Origin: Pacificoceanicola sp048553275
Lineage (GTDB): Bacteria > Pseudomonadota > Alphaproteobacteria > Rhodobacterales > Rhodobacteraceae
Assembly (NCBI RefSeq): GCF_048553275.1
Contig: NZ_JBLZMW010000006.1
Span: 140,317 to 204,316, forward strand
DNA length: 64,000 nucleotides
Direction: 5' to 3'
This document shows positions 1-7,072 of the stretch, one piece after another. The notes under the pieces were generated by a model. That model saw only the letters and a list, made by a program, of their open reading frames with translations. It did not search any database and had not been told where the DNA came from. Position numbers and translations under genes: made by a program. Every line of letters starts with the position of its first letter. Position 1 is the stretch's first letter.

Positions 1-1
1 G

Positions 2-532
2 TTGGCGACTTCGGTCGCTGGTTTTGCCGGTAACACTGGTGCCGCGCCGGCCGACGATTGGCGCGAGATGGTCGATGCCTGCGCCGCCTTTCTTGAGACG
101 GGCGCGTTCACGGAGCCTGAAGACATGACGCTGACTGGAAGGCGCGACCTTGGCGAAGACCACTTGCTGTGCTTTGACAGCCTCGCTTTGGATGCGCGTC
201 CCGTTCCTGGATGCAATGTCATCGAGGCAACGTTCGAGGGGCGCTCGTACGCGGGACTCGAGCTGCAATGGCGCGAAGACGCGGCCAGTCCGGACAGTTT
301 CGAGAGGGCAAAGTGCTTTCCCAACAGCACGCGGATGGAATCCCGCAAAGGCATCCCCGATGCGCTGAGCTCCTGGTTCAAGGAGGCGGAGGCTTCCGGT
401 CGGGTCGTGGCGGTAAAGGAACATGTATGGGACGGTTGCTCGCGAAGCGGACGGAAATGGCGTGTCGCGCATGCGCATGAATTTGGTCCGATACTGTGGT
501 TTTCCAGCCTGAAATCCCCCTGCAACTCCTGA
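2..532 (+). CDS. Hypothetical protein, 5' end open at the window edge
   Basis: No family recognised. The frame is open to the window edge and gives at least 176 residues from a TTG at base 2, so the true start may lie outside. The product is soluble-looking, acidic in its first half, with no clear signal peptide or membrane segment and six Cys (residues 27, 57, 71, 105, 146, 174) and several Trp. It ends 19 bp before the livH-type permease gene and may be read in the same transcript. The position is odd, because the ATPase livG usually sits here in liv-type clusters. I cannot assign a function; it is accepted as a gene because the frame is long and ends just before the next ribosome site. Confidence 0.5.
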   Translation: MATSVAGFAGNTGAAPADDWREMVDACAAFLETGAFTEPEDMTLTGRRDLGEDHLLCFDSLALDARPVPGCNVIEATFEGRSYAGLELQWREDAASPDSFERAKCFPNSTRMESRKGIPDALSSWFKEAEASGRVVAVKEHVWDGCSRSGRKWRVAHAHEFGPILWFSSLKSPCNS

Positions 533-551
533 AAGGCACGTTGGAGAAGAA

Positions 552-1505
552 ATGCTGAATGATATTTTCATCAATCCCTTCGTGGACATGTTCGCCGCGC
601 CGGATTTCCTGTTGCAGGTACTCTGGGAAGGACTCGTCTCCGGCATCCTCTATGCGCTGATCGCGTTGGGATTCGTGCTGATTTTCCGCTCGTCGCGAAT
701 CTTCAACTTTGCGCAGGGCATCATGGTGGTCTTTGCCGCGCTGACGCTTGTCGGTCTGCACAGCTTCGGCGTGCCGGCGTGGATTTCCGTGGTGCTGACG
801 CTGGGGGTGATGTTCCTCTTGGCGGTGTCGATCGAGCGGGTCGTTTTGCGCCCCTTGGTCGGGCAGCCGGACATCATCCTCTTCATGGCGACCATCGGCA
901 TCACGCTGTTCCTCATTGGTCTTGGCGAGATCATTTTCGGCGGTGAGAACAAGGTGATGATTACCGAGGAGCTGGGCATTCCGACCGGTTCGGTTGTCCT
1001 GGAACCCTGGGGCGGTTTGCTGATCCTTGAGCAGAAAGACATTACGGCCGTTGTCGTGGCGGCCCTGCTCGTGGTGGCGCTGCTGCTGTTCCTGAACAAG
1101 ACGCGCATGGGCCGGGCGATCCGGGCGCTGGGCGACGATCATCAGGCGGCGCTGTCCGTAGGGATTTCGCTCCAGACGGTTTGGGTGCTGGTCTGGTTCA
1201 TCGCGGGGATCATCGCGCTGGTCACGGGCATTGCCTGGGGCGCACGGGCCGGGGTGTCCTTTGCGCTGGAGGTGATTGCCTACAAGGCGCTGCCGGTGCT
1301 GATGCTCGGTGGGCTTGAGTCGATCACCGGTGCCATCATCGGCGGGCTGATGATCGGTATTCTGGAAAAACTGTTCGAGATTTACTGGGGGCAGCCGTTG
1401 CTTGGCGGCAATACCGAGACGTGGTTTGCCTTTGTCCTCGCGTTGATCGTGTTGCTCTTCCGTCCGCAGGGGCTGTTTGGCGAGCGTATCATCGAAAGGG
1501 TCTAG
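552..1505 (+). CDS. livH: Branched-chain amino acid-type ABC transporter permease (LivH family)
   Basis: Inner-membrane permease of a HAAT-family ABC importer, 317 aa, normal length. About eight hydrophobic segments are visible. The N-terminal family motif runs from residue 28 to NFAQG (52-56), and the cytoplasmic EAA-like loop that contacts the ATPase is near 185-206 (GRAIRALGDDHQAA). The C-terminus LLFRPQGLFG (301-310) is typical of LivH. ATG 552 follows a GGAGAAG ribosome site. It pairs with the LivM-type permease at 2207 to form the channel. The transported solute cannot be read from the permease; the PaaK-like enzyme downstream suggests an organic or aromatic acid rather than an amino acid (inference). 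Confidence 0.9.
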   Translation: MLNDIFINPFVDMFAAPDFLLQVLWEGLVSGILYALIALGFVLIFRSSRIFNFAQGIMVVFAALTLVGLHSFGVPAWISVVLTLGVMFLLAVSIERVVLRPLVGQPDIILFMATIGITLFLIGLGEIIFGGENKVMITEELGIPTGSVVLEPWGGLLILEQKDITAVVVAALLVVALLLFLNKTRMGRAIRALGDDHQAALSVGISLQTVWVLVWFIAGIIALVTGIAWGARAGVSFALEVIAYKALPVLMLGGLESITGAIIGGLMIGILEKLFEIYWGQPLLGGNTETWFAFVLALIVLLFRPQGLFGERIIERV

Positions 1506-1510
1506 ACGGT

Positions 1511-1538
1511 CCCCGTCGGAGCGAAGGCTTCGGCGGGG
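1511..1538 (+). repeat. Stem-loop just downstream of livH
   Basis: Twelve-base arms CCCCGTCGGAGC and GCTTCGGCGGGG pair through ten Watson-Crick and two G-T pairs around a GAAG loop, 5 bp after the livH stop. There is no T-run after it, so it is more likely a transcript-stabilising or differential-expression hairpin inside the operon than a full terminator. Confidence 0.55.
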
Positions 1539-1607
1539 ATCGGGAGACGGGGAGAACGGATTGGCGCTGACGGGAGATGGCGCCGGATTTTGGGAGGAGC
1601 GGGCGTC

Positions 1608-1856
1608 ATGTCCAAGGTAATTGCGGTGTTGAATGTTGTGGCCTGGTCAGGGTTCTGGTGCTTTGGCTATCTCGCACTGACAACGGATCCTGACGCCTCC
1701 GGGCGGATGGTGATCGCGCTGTTGCTGGCGGTTGTCGGCGCCGGAGCCGGGCTTTGGGCCTGGTTCTGGATCGCGCGCTACAGCGAGGCGACGGGCTATG
1801 CCCCGAAGACCGGAAGCCGGACGCGGTTCGATCTCGATGAGGGGCTGGATGTCTGA
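1608..1856 (+). CDS. Small membrane protein of unknown function in the liv-type operon
   Basis: An 82-residue protein with two hydrophobic segments, at roughly residues 6-24 and 33-55, then a polar, acidic tail (about 56-82). ATG 1608 is chosen because a GGAGG ribosome site lies at 1594-1598; an earlier in-frame start at 1590 has none. The stop overlaps the start of the next gene (ATGTCTGA at 1849-1856), so the two small proteins are probably translationally coupled. No family recognised. Lying between the two permease genes, it could be an accessory subunit of the importer, but that rests on position only. Confidence 0.7.
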   Translation: MSKVIAVLNVVAWSGFWCFGYLALTTDPDASGRMVIALLLAVVGAGAGLWAWFWIARYSEATGYAPKTGSRTRFDLDEGLDV

Positions 1857-2118
1857 GAAACCAAGACCGCACGGGGCCTTCGATATGGAGGAGCCGGGTG
1901 TGACCCCGGTGCCGGACGTGGCCGATCTGGCGCGCGGCGCCAATGGTCTGGGCGAGCCCTATGAGCCGGATGCGCTGGCGCGGGGGATTTTGGATGCGCA
2001 GTTCCATGCGGCGCAGGCGATGCTCACCGCATCCATGAGCCTGACGACAGGCTCGCTGCGGGCGATTGCGGCGTTCTGGGGCGCCGGGTCGCCGCGGGAC
2101 AGGAAAGACGACGGTTAG
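1849..2118 (+). CDS. Small soluble protein of unknown function in the liv-type operon
   Basis: An 89-residue protein, acidic and Pro-rich at the N-terminus, with an Ala-rich, probably helical stretch at about 46-76. It has no membrane segment or signal peptide. The start overlaps the upstream small membrane gene by 8 bp, which points to coupled synthesis of the two. No family recognised. Position between livH and livM suggests a role linked to the importer, but nothing in the sequence proves it. Confidence 0.65.
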   Translation: MSEKPRPHGAFDMEEPGVTPVPDVADLARGANGLGEPYEPDALARGILDAQFHAAQAMLTASMSLTTGSLRAIAAFWGAGSPRDRKDDG

Positions 2119-2157
2119 GCCCCGCGCAGGCAGGTCAGCCCGAGGGAGGAACGGGAT

Positions 2158-2183
2158 GTAGGGCGGGGCTTTGCCCCGCACCC
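2158..2183. repeat. REP-like palindromic element, copy 1
   Basis: The stretch GTAGGGCGGGGCTTTGCCCC continues into GCACCC. GGGGC and GCCCC pair around a three-base loop. The reverse complement recurs at 3285-3310 with one loop change, and a diverged copy is at 46953-46976. Copies 1 and 2 lie head to head around livM. Confidence 0.7.
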
Positions 2184-2206
2184 CGGCGAGAGGAAAGAGA
2201 CGGAAC

Positions 2207-3283
2207 ATGCTGTATCGCACCGCAGGACAATTCAAGACGAGTTATGAGTCGGATCAGGCGTTATTCCCGATCAAGCAAGATGCCTTTTTACTTGCGGTGA
2301 TCCTGCTTCTGGTCGCGGTGATCTTTCCGCTGACCGCCAGCGAGTTCACCTTTCAGACGCTGCTGATCCCGATCCTGATCTATTCGCTGGCGGCGCTGGG
2401 GCTGAACATCCTGACCGGGTTTGCCGGTCAGCTGTCCCTCGGGACGGCGGCCTTCATGGGTGTCGGCGCCTATGCCTGCTACAAGATGATCACGTTGATG
2501 CCGTGGATGAACCCGGTGGTCGCGATCCTGCTCTCTGGCGTCTTCAGCGCCGGGATCGGGGTGGCTTTTGGCATACCCTCGCTTCGGATCAAGGGGTTCT
2601 ACCTCGCCATTGCCACGCTCGCCGCGCAGTTCTTTCTTGTCTGGCTTTTCGAGAAATGGTCCTGGCTTTATAACGACAATGCCTCCGGTGCGATCCAGGT
2701 GCCGAACATGGAGATGTTCGGGGTCTATGTGGCCGGTCCGCAGGCCAATTCGCTGGTGCAGTACTACGTGGTGCTGTTCATTGTCGCGCTCCTGACCTGG
2801 GTGTGCATCAACCTCACGCGCGGCAATCTGGGCCGGACGTGGAAGGCGACGCGGGACATGGACATCGCGGCAGAGCTGATCGGCATCAACCTGATGAAGT
2901 CCAAGCTCACGGCCTTTGCCGTCTCGTCCTATATCGTGGGGGTTTCAGGGGCCCTGTTCGTCTTCATGTGGCGCGGCGCTGCAGAGCCGAACCTGTTCGA
3001 TATTCCGCTCTCGTTCCGCATCCTGTTCATTGCAATCATCGGCGGCCTTGGCTCGATCATGGGCAATTACCTTGGAGCGATCCTGATCGTGGGTTTGCCG
3101 GTGGTACTGAACCTGTTGCCGAATGCGCTTGGGATTCCGATCAGTTCGGCCACGGTCGAGCATTTGAACATCATGATCGTCGGCAGCCTGATCGTGTTTT
3201 TCCTGATCGTGGAGCCGCATGGCCTGGCGCAGCTCTGGCGATTGATCCGGGAAAAGCTGATCATCTGGCCGTTCCCCCATTGA
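2207..3283 (+). CDS. livM: Branched-chain amino acid-type ABC transporter permease (LivM family)
   Basis: Second permease of the importer, 358 aa. ATG 2207 is preferred over an in-frame start at 2171 because AGGAAAGAGA lies just before it and the upstream codons fall in a repeat element. The LivM signature GLNILTGFAGQLSLG starts near residue 65. Nine or so hydrophobic segments are visible, with an EAA-like loop near 215-240 (RTWKATRDMDIAAELIGINL). It works with LivH at 552 to pass the solute from the binding protein at 3391. The gene is bracketed by inverted copies of a palindromic repeat, 2158-2183 and 3285-3310. Confidence 0.9.
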   Translation: MLYRTAGQFKTSYESDQALFPIKQDAFLLAVILLLVAVIFPLTASEFTFQTLLIPILIYSLAALGLNILTGFAGQLSLGTAAFMGVGAYACYKMITLMPWMNPVVAILLSGVFSAGIGVAFGIPSLRIKGFYLAIATLAAQFFLVWLFEKWSWLYNDNASGAIQVPNMEMFGVYVAGPQANSLVQYYVVLFIVALLTWVCINLTRGNLGRTWKATRDMDIAAELIGINLMKSKLTAFAVSSYIVGVSGALFVFMWRGAAEPNLFDIPLSFRILFIAIIGGLGSIMGNYLGAILIVGLPVVLNLLPNALGIPISSATVEHLNIMIVGSLIVFFLIVEPHGLAQLWRLIREKLIIWPFPH

Positions 3284-3284
3284 A

Positions 3285-3310
3285 GGGTGCGGGGCAGAGC
3301 CCCGCCCTAC
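3285..3310. repeat. REP-like palindromic element, copy 2 (inverted)
   Basis: Inverse of copy 1 at 2158-2183, matching in 25 of 26 positions, with the change in the loop (CAGAG against CAAAG). It starts one base after the livM stop, so it will fold in the transcript between livM and the binding-protein gene. Such hairpins often protect upstream mRNA (established for REP elements; inferred here). Confidence 0.7.
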
Positions 3311-3390
3311 GACATCGGTGTGCCCCGGGAGGAGCGGGGCCCGCAGAGACAAGCAGACGTGACACAATACATTCTCAGGGAGGAGATACC

Positions 3391-4683
3391 ATGAAACACT
3401 TCACCAAGCTGGCGATTGCCGCCGCCGTGGCGGGCATGACCGCGGGCGCGGCCATGGCGCAGGAGCTGTATACGCCGAATCTTGCCTATCGCACCGGGCC
3501 ATTTGCGGCCACGGGCATTCCGCTGATGAACGGTCAGGCCGACTACCTGGCCATGCTGAACGCGCGCGACGGCGGCATCGGCGGGGTTCCGATCAATGCC
3601 GAGGAATGCGAAACCGGGTATTCCACCGAAAAAGGCGTGGAATGCTATGAAAAGGTCAAGAGCACCGCGATCGTGACGCAACCCTGGTCCACCGGCATTA
3701 CGCTACAGGTTCTGCCCAAGACCAACGTCGACGAGATCCCGATCCTTGCGCCCGGCTACGGCTTTTCGCCGATGATGGACGGCAAGACCTTCCAGTGGGC
3801 CTACAACACGCCTGCCGGCTATTGGGACGCTGCGGACATGATCATCCAGTACCTCGAAGGTCAGGGCAGCCTTGAGGGCAAGAAGATCGCCTTCCTGCAC
3901 CTGGACCATCCGTTCGGCAAGGAGCCGCTGCCTATTCTGGAGATGCACTCGGCAGACAAGGGGTTCGAGCTGGTGCCGATCCCTGTTGGTCTGAAAGAAA
4001 TGCAGAACCAGTCTGCCCAGTGGCTGCAGGTCCGCCGCGAGCGTCCCGATTACGTGGTCATGTGGGGCTGGGGTGCGATGAACGCCGGAGCCATTACCGA
4101 AGCGGTCAAGACCAAGTTCCCGATGGAGAACATGGTGGGTGTCTGGTGGTCCGGGCATGACGCCGACCTCGCCATCGTCGGCGACAAGGGCAAGGGCTAC
4201 AAGTCGATCAGCTGGTCCTTCCCGAACATGGATGCGCCGGTCATGGCGGACATCAAGAAGTACGTCGTTGATGCGGGCAATTCGAAGTCCAACGAGACCG
4301 AGATGCAGGGCGTCTTCTACGGGCGCGGCATCGTGATCTCGGCGATCCTCGCCGAGGGGATCCACGCGGCCCAGGAGGAATTCGGCACGGCGCAGATCGA
4401 CGCCAAGCAACTGCGCTGGGGTCTTGAAAACATCGATATGACCGAAGAGCGGATTGCCGAACTGGGCCTCGACGGCATGGTGCCGCCGTTCAAGACCTCC
4501 TGTTCCGACCATACCGGCCGCTCCGGTGGCTGGATGCTCGAATGGGACGGCGAGAAGTTCGTCAAGGTTTCCGATCACCTGATGCCGAATGTCGATGGCT
4601 ACAAGGCGCTTGTCGCCGAGAAGGCCGCCGAATATGCCGAGGCCAATGCGCCCTGGTCGGTGAACGAAGCCTGCGACGGCTGA
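3391..4683 (+). CDS. ABC transporter substrate-binding protein (Leu/Ile/Val-binding family)
   Basis: Periplasmic solute receptor of the importer, 430 aa. The first 23 residues form a Sec signal (MKHFTK, hydrophobic Ala-rich core, AMA before QE). The mature protein has the two-lobed type I periplasmic-binding fold, with the usual GWGAMNAGAITEAV-type central stretch near 229-242. The frame is open for many codons upstream; ATG 3391 is chosen because GGGAGGAGA sits right before it and it gives a proper signal peptide. The 107-bp gap after livM and its own strong ribosome site fit the higher expression usual for binding proteins. The ligand is unknown. Confidence 0.9.
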   Translation: MKHFTKLAIAAAVAGMTAGAAMAQELYTPNLAYRTGPFAATGIPLMNGQADYLAMLNARDGGIGGVPINAEECETGYSTEKGVECYEKVKSTAIVTQPWSTGITLQVLPKTNVDEIPILAPGYGFSPMMDGKTFQWAYNTPAGYWDAADMIIQYLEGQGSLEGKKIAFLHLDHPFGKEPLPILEMHSADKGFELVPIPVGLKEMQNQSAQWLQVRRERPDYVVMWGWGAMNAGAITEAVKTKFPMENMVGVWWSGHDADLAIVGDKGKGYKSISWSFPNMDAPVMADIKKYVVDAGNSKSNETEMQGVFYGRGIVISAILAEGIHAAQEEFGTAQIDAKQLRWGLENIDMTEERIAELGLDGMVPPFKTSCSDHTGRSGGWMLEWDGEKFVKVSDHLMPNVDGYKALVAEKAAEYAEANAPWSVNEACDG

Positions 4684-4693
4684 TCGTGGTACG

Positions 4694-4724
4694 GCCACCG
4701 GCGGCGGCTGTTGTCGCCGGTGGC
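4694..4724. repeat. Perfect 10-bp stem-loop after the binding-protein gene
   Basis: GCCACCGGCG (4694-4703) pairs with CGCCGGTGGC (4715-4724) around an 11-base loop, 10 bp after the stop of the binding-protein gene. No T-run follows. This is the usual place for a hairpin that stabilises the abundant binding-protein message or partly terminates before the ATPase gene (inference). Confidence 0.55.
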
Positions 4725-4772
4725 AGTCAGGCAGTGTCCGGGCGGAATGGCTTCGGGCAGCCGGTGAAATTT

Positions 4773-4795
4773 GGATATTTTGACAGAGAAGAAGC
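4773..4795. repeat. Interspersed repeat, copy A
   Basis: GGATATTT followed by T and GACAGAGAAGAAGC. The same string with one change (G for T) occurs in the opposite orientation at 24165-24187, 19 kb away. It lies 34 bp upstream of the livF start, outside any coding frame I accept. Confidence 0.6.
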
Positions 4796-4829
4796 AGGGG
4801 CGATGTGCTCCTGAACCGAGGGAAGCGCC

Positions 4830-5654
4830 ATGCTGGATGCCGGAAAGACCGATCAGAGCCTTCTGGAGGTCAATAATATCGAGGTGATCTACAATCACGT
4901 GATCCTCGTTCTGAAGGGCGTGTCGCTGAGCGTGAAGCAGGGAGGGATCACCGCTTTGCTTGGCGGCAATGGCGCGGGCAAGACCACGACGTTGAAGGCG
5001 ATTTCCAACCTGCTGCACTCAGAGCGGGGCGAGGTGACAAAGGGCAGCATCCTTTACAAGGGCGAGCGGGTTCAGGATCTCGATCCCGCCGCACTGGTCA
5101 AAAAAGGTGTCATTCAGGTCATGGAGGGGCGGCATTGTTTTGAGCATCTGACCGTCGAGGAGAATCTGATGACCGGGGCCTATACCCGGCGCGATGGCAA
5201 GGGCGCTGTCGAGGCGGACCTGCAAATGGTTTACGACTACTTCCCGCGTCTCAAGGAGCGGCGGAAGAGTCAGGCGGGGTATACCTCGGGCGGCGAACAG
5301 CAGATGACGGCGGTGGGCCGGGCGCTGATGAGCCGTCCGGAGATGATCCTGCTCGATGAGCCGTCGATGGGGCTTGCACCGCAGTTGGTCGAGCAGATTT
5401 TCGAGATCGTGAAGTCGATCAATGAGAAGGAAGGCGTGTCCTTTCTGCTGGCGGAACAGAACACCAACGTTGCGCTTAAATACGCGCATATGGGCTATAT
5501 TCTGGAGAATGGCCGGGTGGTTATGGATGGCCCGGCGGCGGAGCTGCGCGAGAATCCGGATGTGAAGGAATTCTACCTCGGGGTGTCGGACGAGGGCCGC
5601 AAGTCGTTTCGCGATGTCCGATCCTATCGTCGTCGCAAGCGGTGGTTGGCGTAA
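4830..5654 (+). CDS. livF: ABC transporter ATP-binding protein (LivF family)
   Basis: Cytoplasmic ATPase of the importer, 274 aa. Walker A is GGNGAGKT (45-52), the signature SGGEQ (153-157), Walker B ILLDEP (173-178), and the switch His is replaced by the usual LivF-type LAEQN segment (about 211-215). The C-terminal tail after residue 250 is longer and more basic (SYRRRKRWLA) than in E. coli LivF. The partner ATPase LivG is not in the window and should lie upstream of base 1. The gene is 146 bp beyond the binding-protein gene, separated from it by a hairpin and an interspersed repeat. Confidence 0.93.
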   Translation: MLDAGKTDQSLLEVNNIEVIYNHVILVLKGVSLSVKQGGITALLGGNGAGKTTTLKAISNLLHSERGEVTKGSILYKGERVQDLDPAALVKKGVIQVMEGRHCFEHLTVEENLMTGAYTRRDGKGAVEADLQMVYDYFPRLKERRKSQAGYTSGGEQQMTAVGRALMSRPEMILLDEPSMGLAPQLVEQIFEIVKSINEKEGVSFLLAEQNTNVALKYAHMGYILENGRVVMDGPAAELRENPDVKEFYLGVSDEGRKSFRDVRSYRRRKRWLA

Positions 5655-5698
5655 TCGGGGCGCGTGCCCATGACTGAACCGGTACAGGAGATTTGCCG

Positions 5699-6085
5699 AT
5701 GATGAAGGCCGTATTGATTTGCGCGTTGGCCGCCATGGCGGCACCGGCCGTGGCGCAGGATGCCCTGGTGACGCGCGAGATCCTGCAGGAAAAGCCGCTG
5801 AGCGGGGTCGATGGCATGGTGGTGATCCTGTCGCGGTTGGTGATCGAGCCGGGTGGGCGCATTCCGCTGCACACGCATGCGGGCGACGAACACGCGATGG
5901 TGCTGCATGGCGGTCAGGTGTTGTTGCCCAATGGCAAGGAGGCGGCTTTTGCGGAGGGCATGACGCTGTTTTTCGAGGCGGGCAGTGTGCATGGCGGCGT
6001 GACCAACAAGAGCGCCGCGCCCATGACGCTATTGACCACGCATGTCGTGAAGGCGGGCGAGCCGTTCCAGACGCTTGCGGACTAG
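5699..6085 (+). CDS. Secreted cupin-domain protein
   Basis: A 128-residue single-domain cupin with an N-terminal signal (residues 1-19, cleavage likely at AVA-QD). Cupin motif 1 is PGGRIPLHTHAGDEH (51-65), giving metal ligands His58, His60 and Glu64. Motif 2 carries His98 (AGSVHGG). The ligand set is complete, so a bound metal is likely. The substrate is not evident. ATG 5699 is chosen because CAGGAG lies 8 bp upstream; ATG 5702 is an alternative. It follows livF by 44 bp and may be part of the same transcript, placing a periplasmic metalloprotein next to an uptake system. Confidence 0.8.
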   Translation: MMKAVLICALAAMAAPAVAQDALVTREILQEKPLSGVDGMVVILSRLVIEPGGRIPLHTHAGDEHAMVLHGGQVLLPNGKEAAFAEGMTLFFEAGSVHGGVTNKSAAPMTLLTTHVVKAGEPFQTLAD

Positions 6086-6143
6086 GCCGCGCGGACCGTC
6101 GAAAGGTGAGCCGATGACGATACCCTGCATGGACGCCGAGGCG

Positions 6144-6968
6144 TCAGGCCACGCGCTCGCGGCGCATTTCGTCGATCCGGGCCAACGCCTCTTGCCGCGT
6201 GTTACGGATATTGGGACGGAAATCCTGCGCAGTCGCGCGACGGCGGATTTCTTCCTCCGTTTCCGATCCGGGGGCGTAGCGCACGGTGCCGAGCGAATGG
6301 GCGAGATTGAGCGTCTTGCCGCGAAAGGCGTGCTGGACCCAGGCAGCAGGCTCGATGCGGCAGCCGTCGTAATTGATGAGGAAGAACCACTTGGCCTGAC
6401 CGGTGTCGGCGATGCGCTCATCGATGTGGTCATGGAAATCGCCGACGTCGCGCGCGTGGAAGAAGGTGAAATGCGAGAAGTCGATCTTCAGGATCTGCCC
6501 CTCCGGGTCGAAGCTGACGCGGCGGACGAAATCACTGGTCGCGTAGTTGGGATCGTGCAGAACACCGCTCTTGCGGCGCTTGGAGGGCAGGGCGGCGAGG
6601 CGGGCGCGGGCGTCGTCTCGATCGGTGAAGAGATTGGGATCGAAGCGCTCGGTCTGGGAGTCGCGCCGGATCTGCGCGGCGGTCTCTGGCGAGGCGTCAA
6701 AGCGGACCGTGCCCATGGAATGCGCCATGTTGAGCGCGCGGCCACGGCGGGCGTAGTCGATCCAGGCGGAGCTGTCGATGCGCAGCCCGTGCAGGTTGAT
6801 GAGGAAGAACCAAAGGTCCTCGCTGCTCTGGGCGATGCGGGTTTCGATGTGGTCATAGAGCCGGTTCACCATGGGGCTGTCTTCCAGGTCCAGTCCCGAG
6901 AGATCGACCTCCATGGTCTGGCAGGCCTCGTCGAAACGAATACGCGACTCGAATCCCGGTTTTGTCAT
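6144..6968 (-). CDS. Protein with two tandem copies of an unrecognised ~110-residue domain
   Basis: A 274-residue soluble protein built of an internal duplication. Residues 19-125 and 159-265 align with a constant 141-residue offset. WFFLIN occurs at 53-58 and 194-199, and LNMAHSMGTVR at 79-89 matches LNLAHSLGTVR at 220-230. Both halves end in a Pro-Asn plus charged-helix segment. The WFFLIN strand followed by a helix resembles STAS/SpoIIAA-like domains, but I do not recognise the family. ATG 6968 is preferred to an upstream in-frame start because GGAGG lies close before it. It is the only minus-strand gene in this neighbourhood, set between the importer and the PaaK-like gene. Confidence 0.75.
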   Translation of the reverse strand: MTKPGFESRIRFDEACQTMEVDLSGLDLEDSPMVNRLYDHIETRIAQSSEDLWFFLINLHGLRIDSSAWIDYARRGRALNMAHSMGTVRFDASPETAAQIRRDSQTERFDPNLFTDRDDARARLAALPSKRRKSGVLHDPNYATSDFVRRVSFDPEGQILKIDFSHFTFFHARDVGDFHDHIDERIADTGQAKWFFLINYDGCRIEPAAWVQHAFRGKTLNLAHSLGTVRYAPGSETEEEIRRRATAQDFRPNIRNTRQEALARIDEMRRERVA

Positions 6969-7072
6969 GGTGGGGCCTCCGTTCCTCCGTGGATGCCACA
7001 ACTTATAGGGGCAGAGCCGCCCCGACCTTGTTTCAGATCAAAGCGCCCGCGCTCGGGCGGATGGAGACGGCG

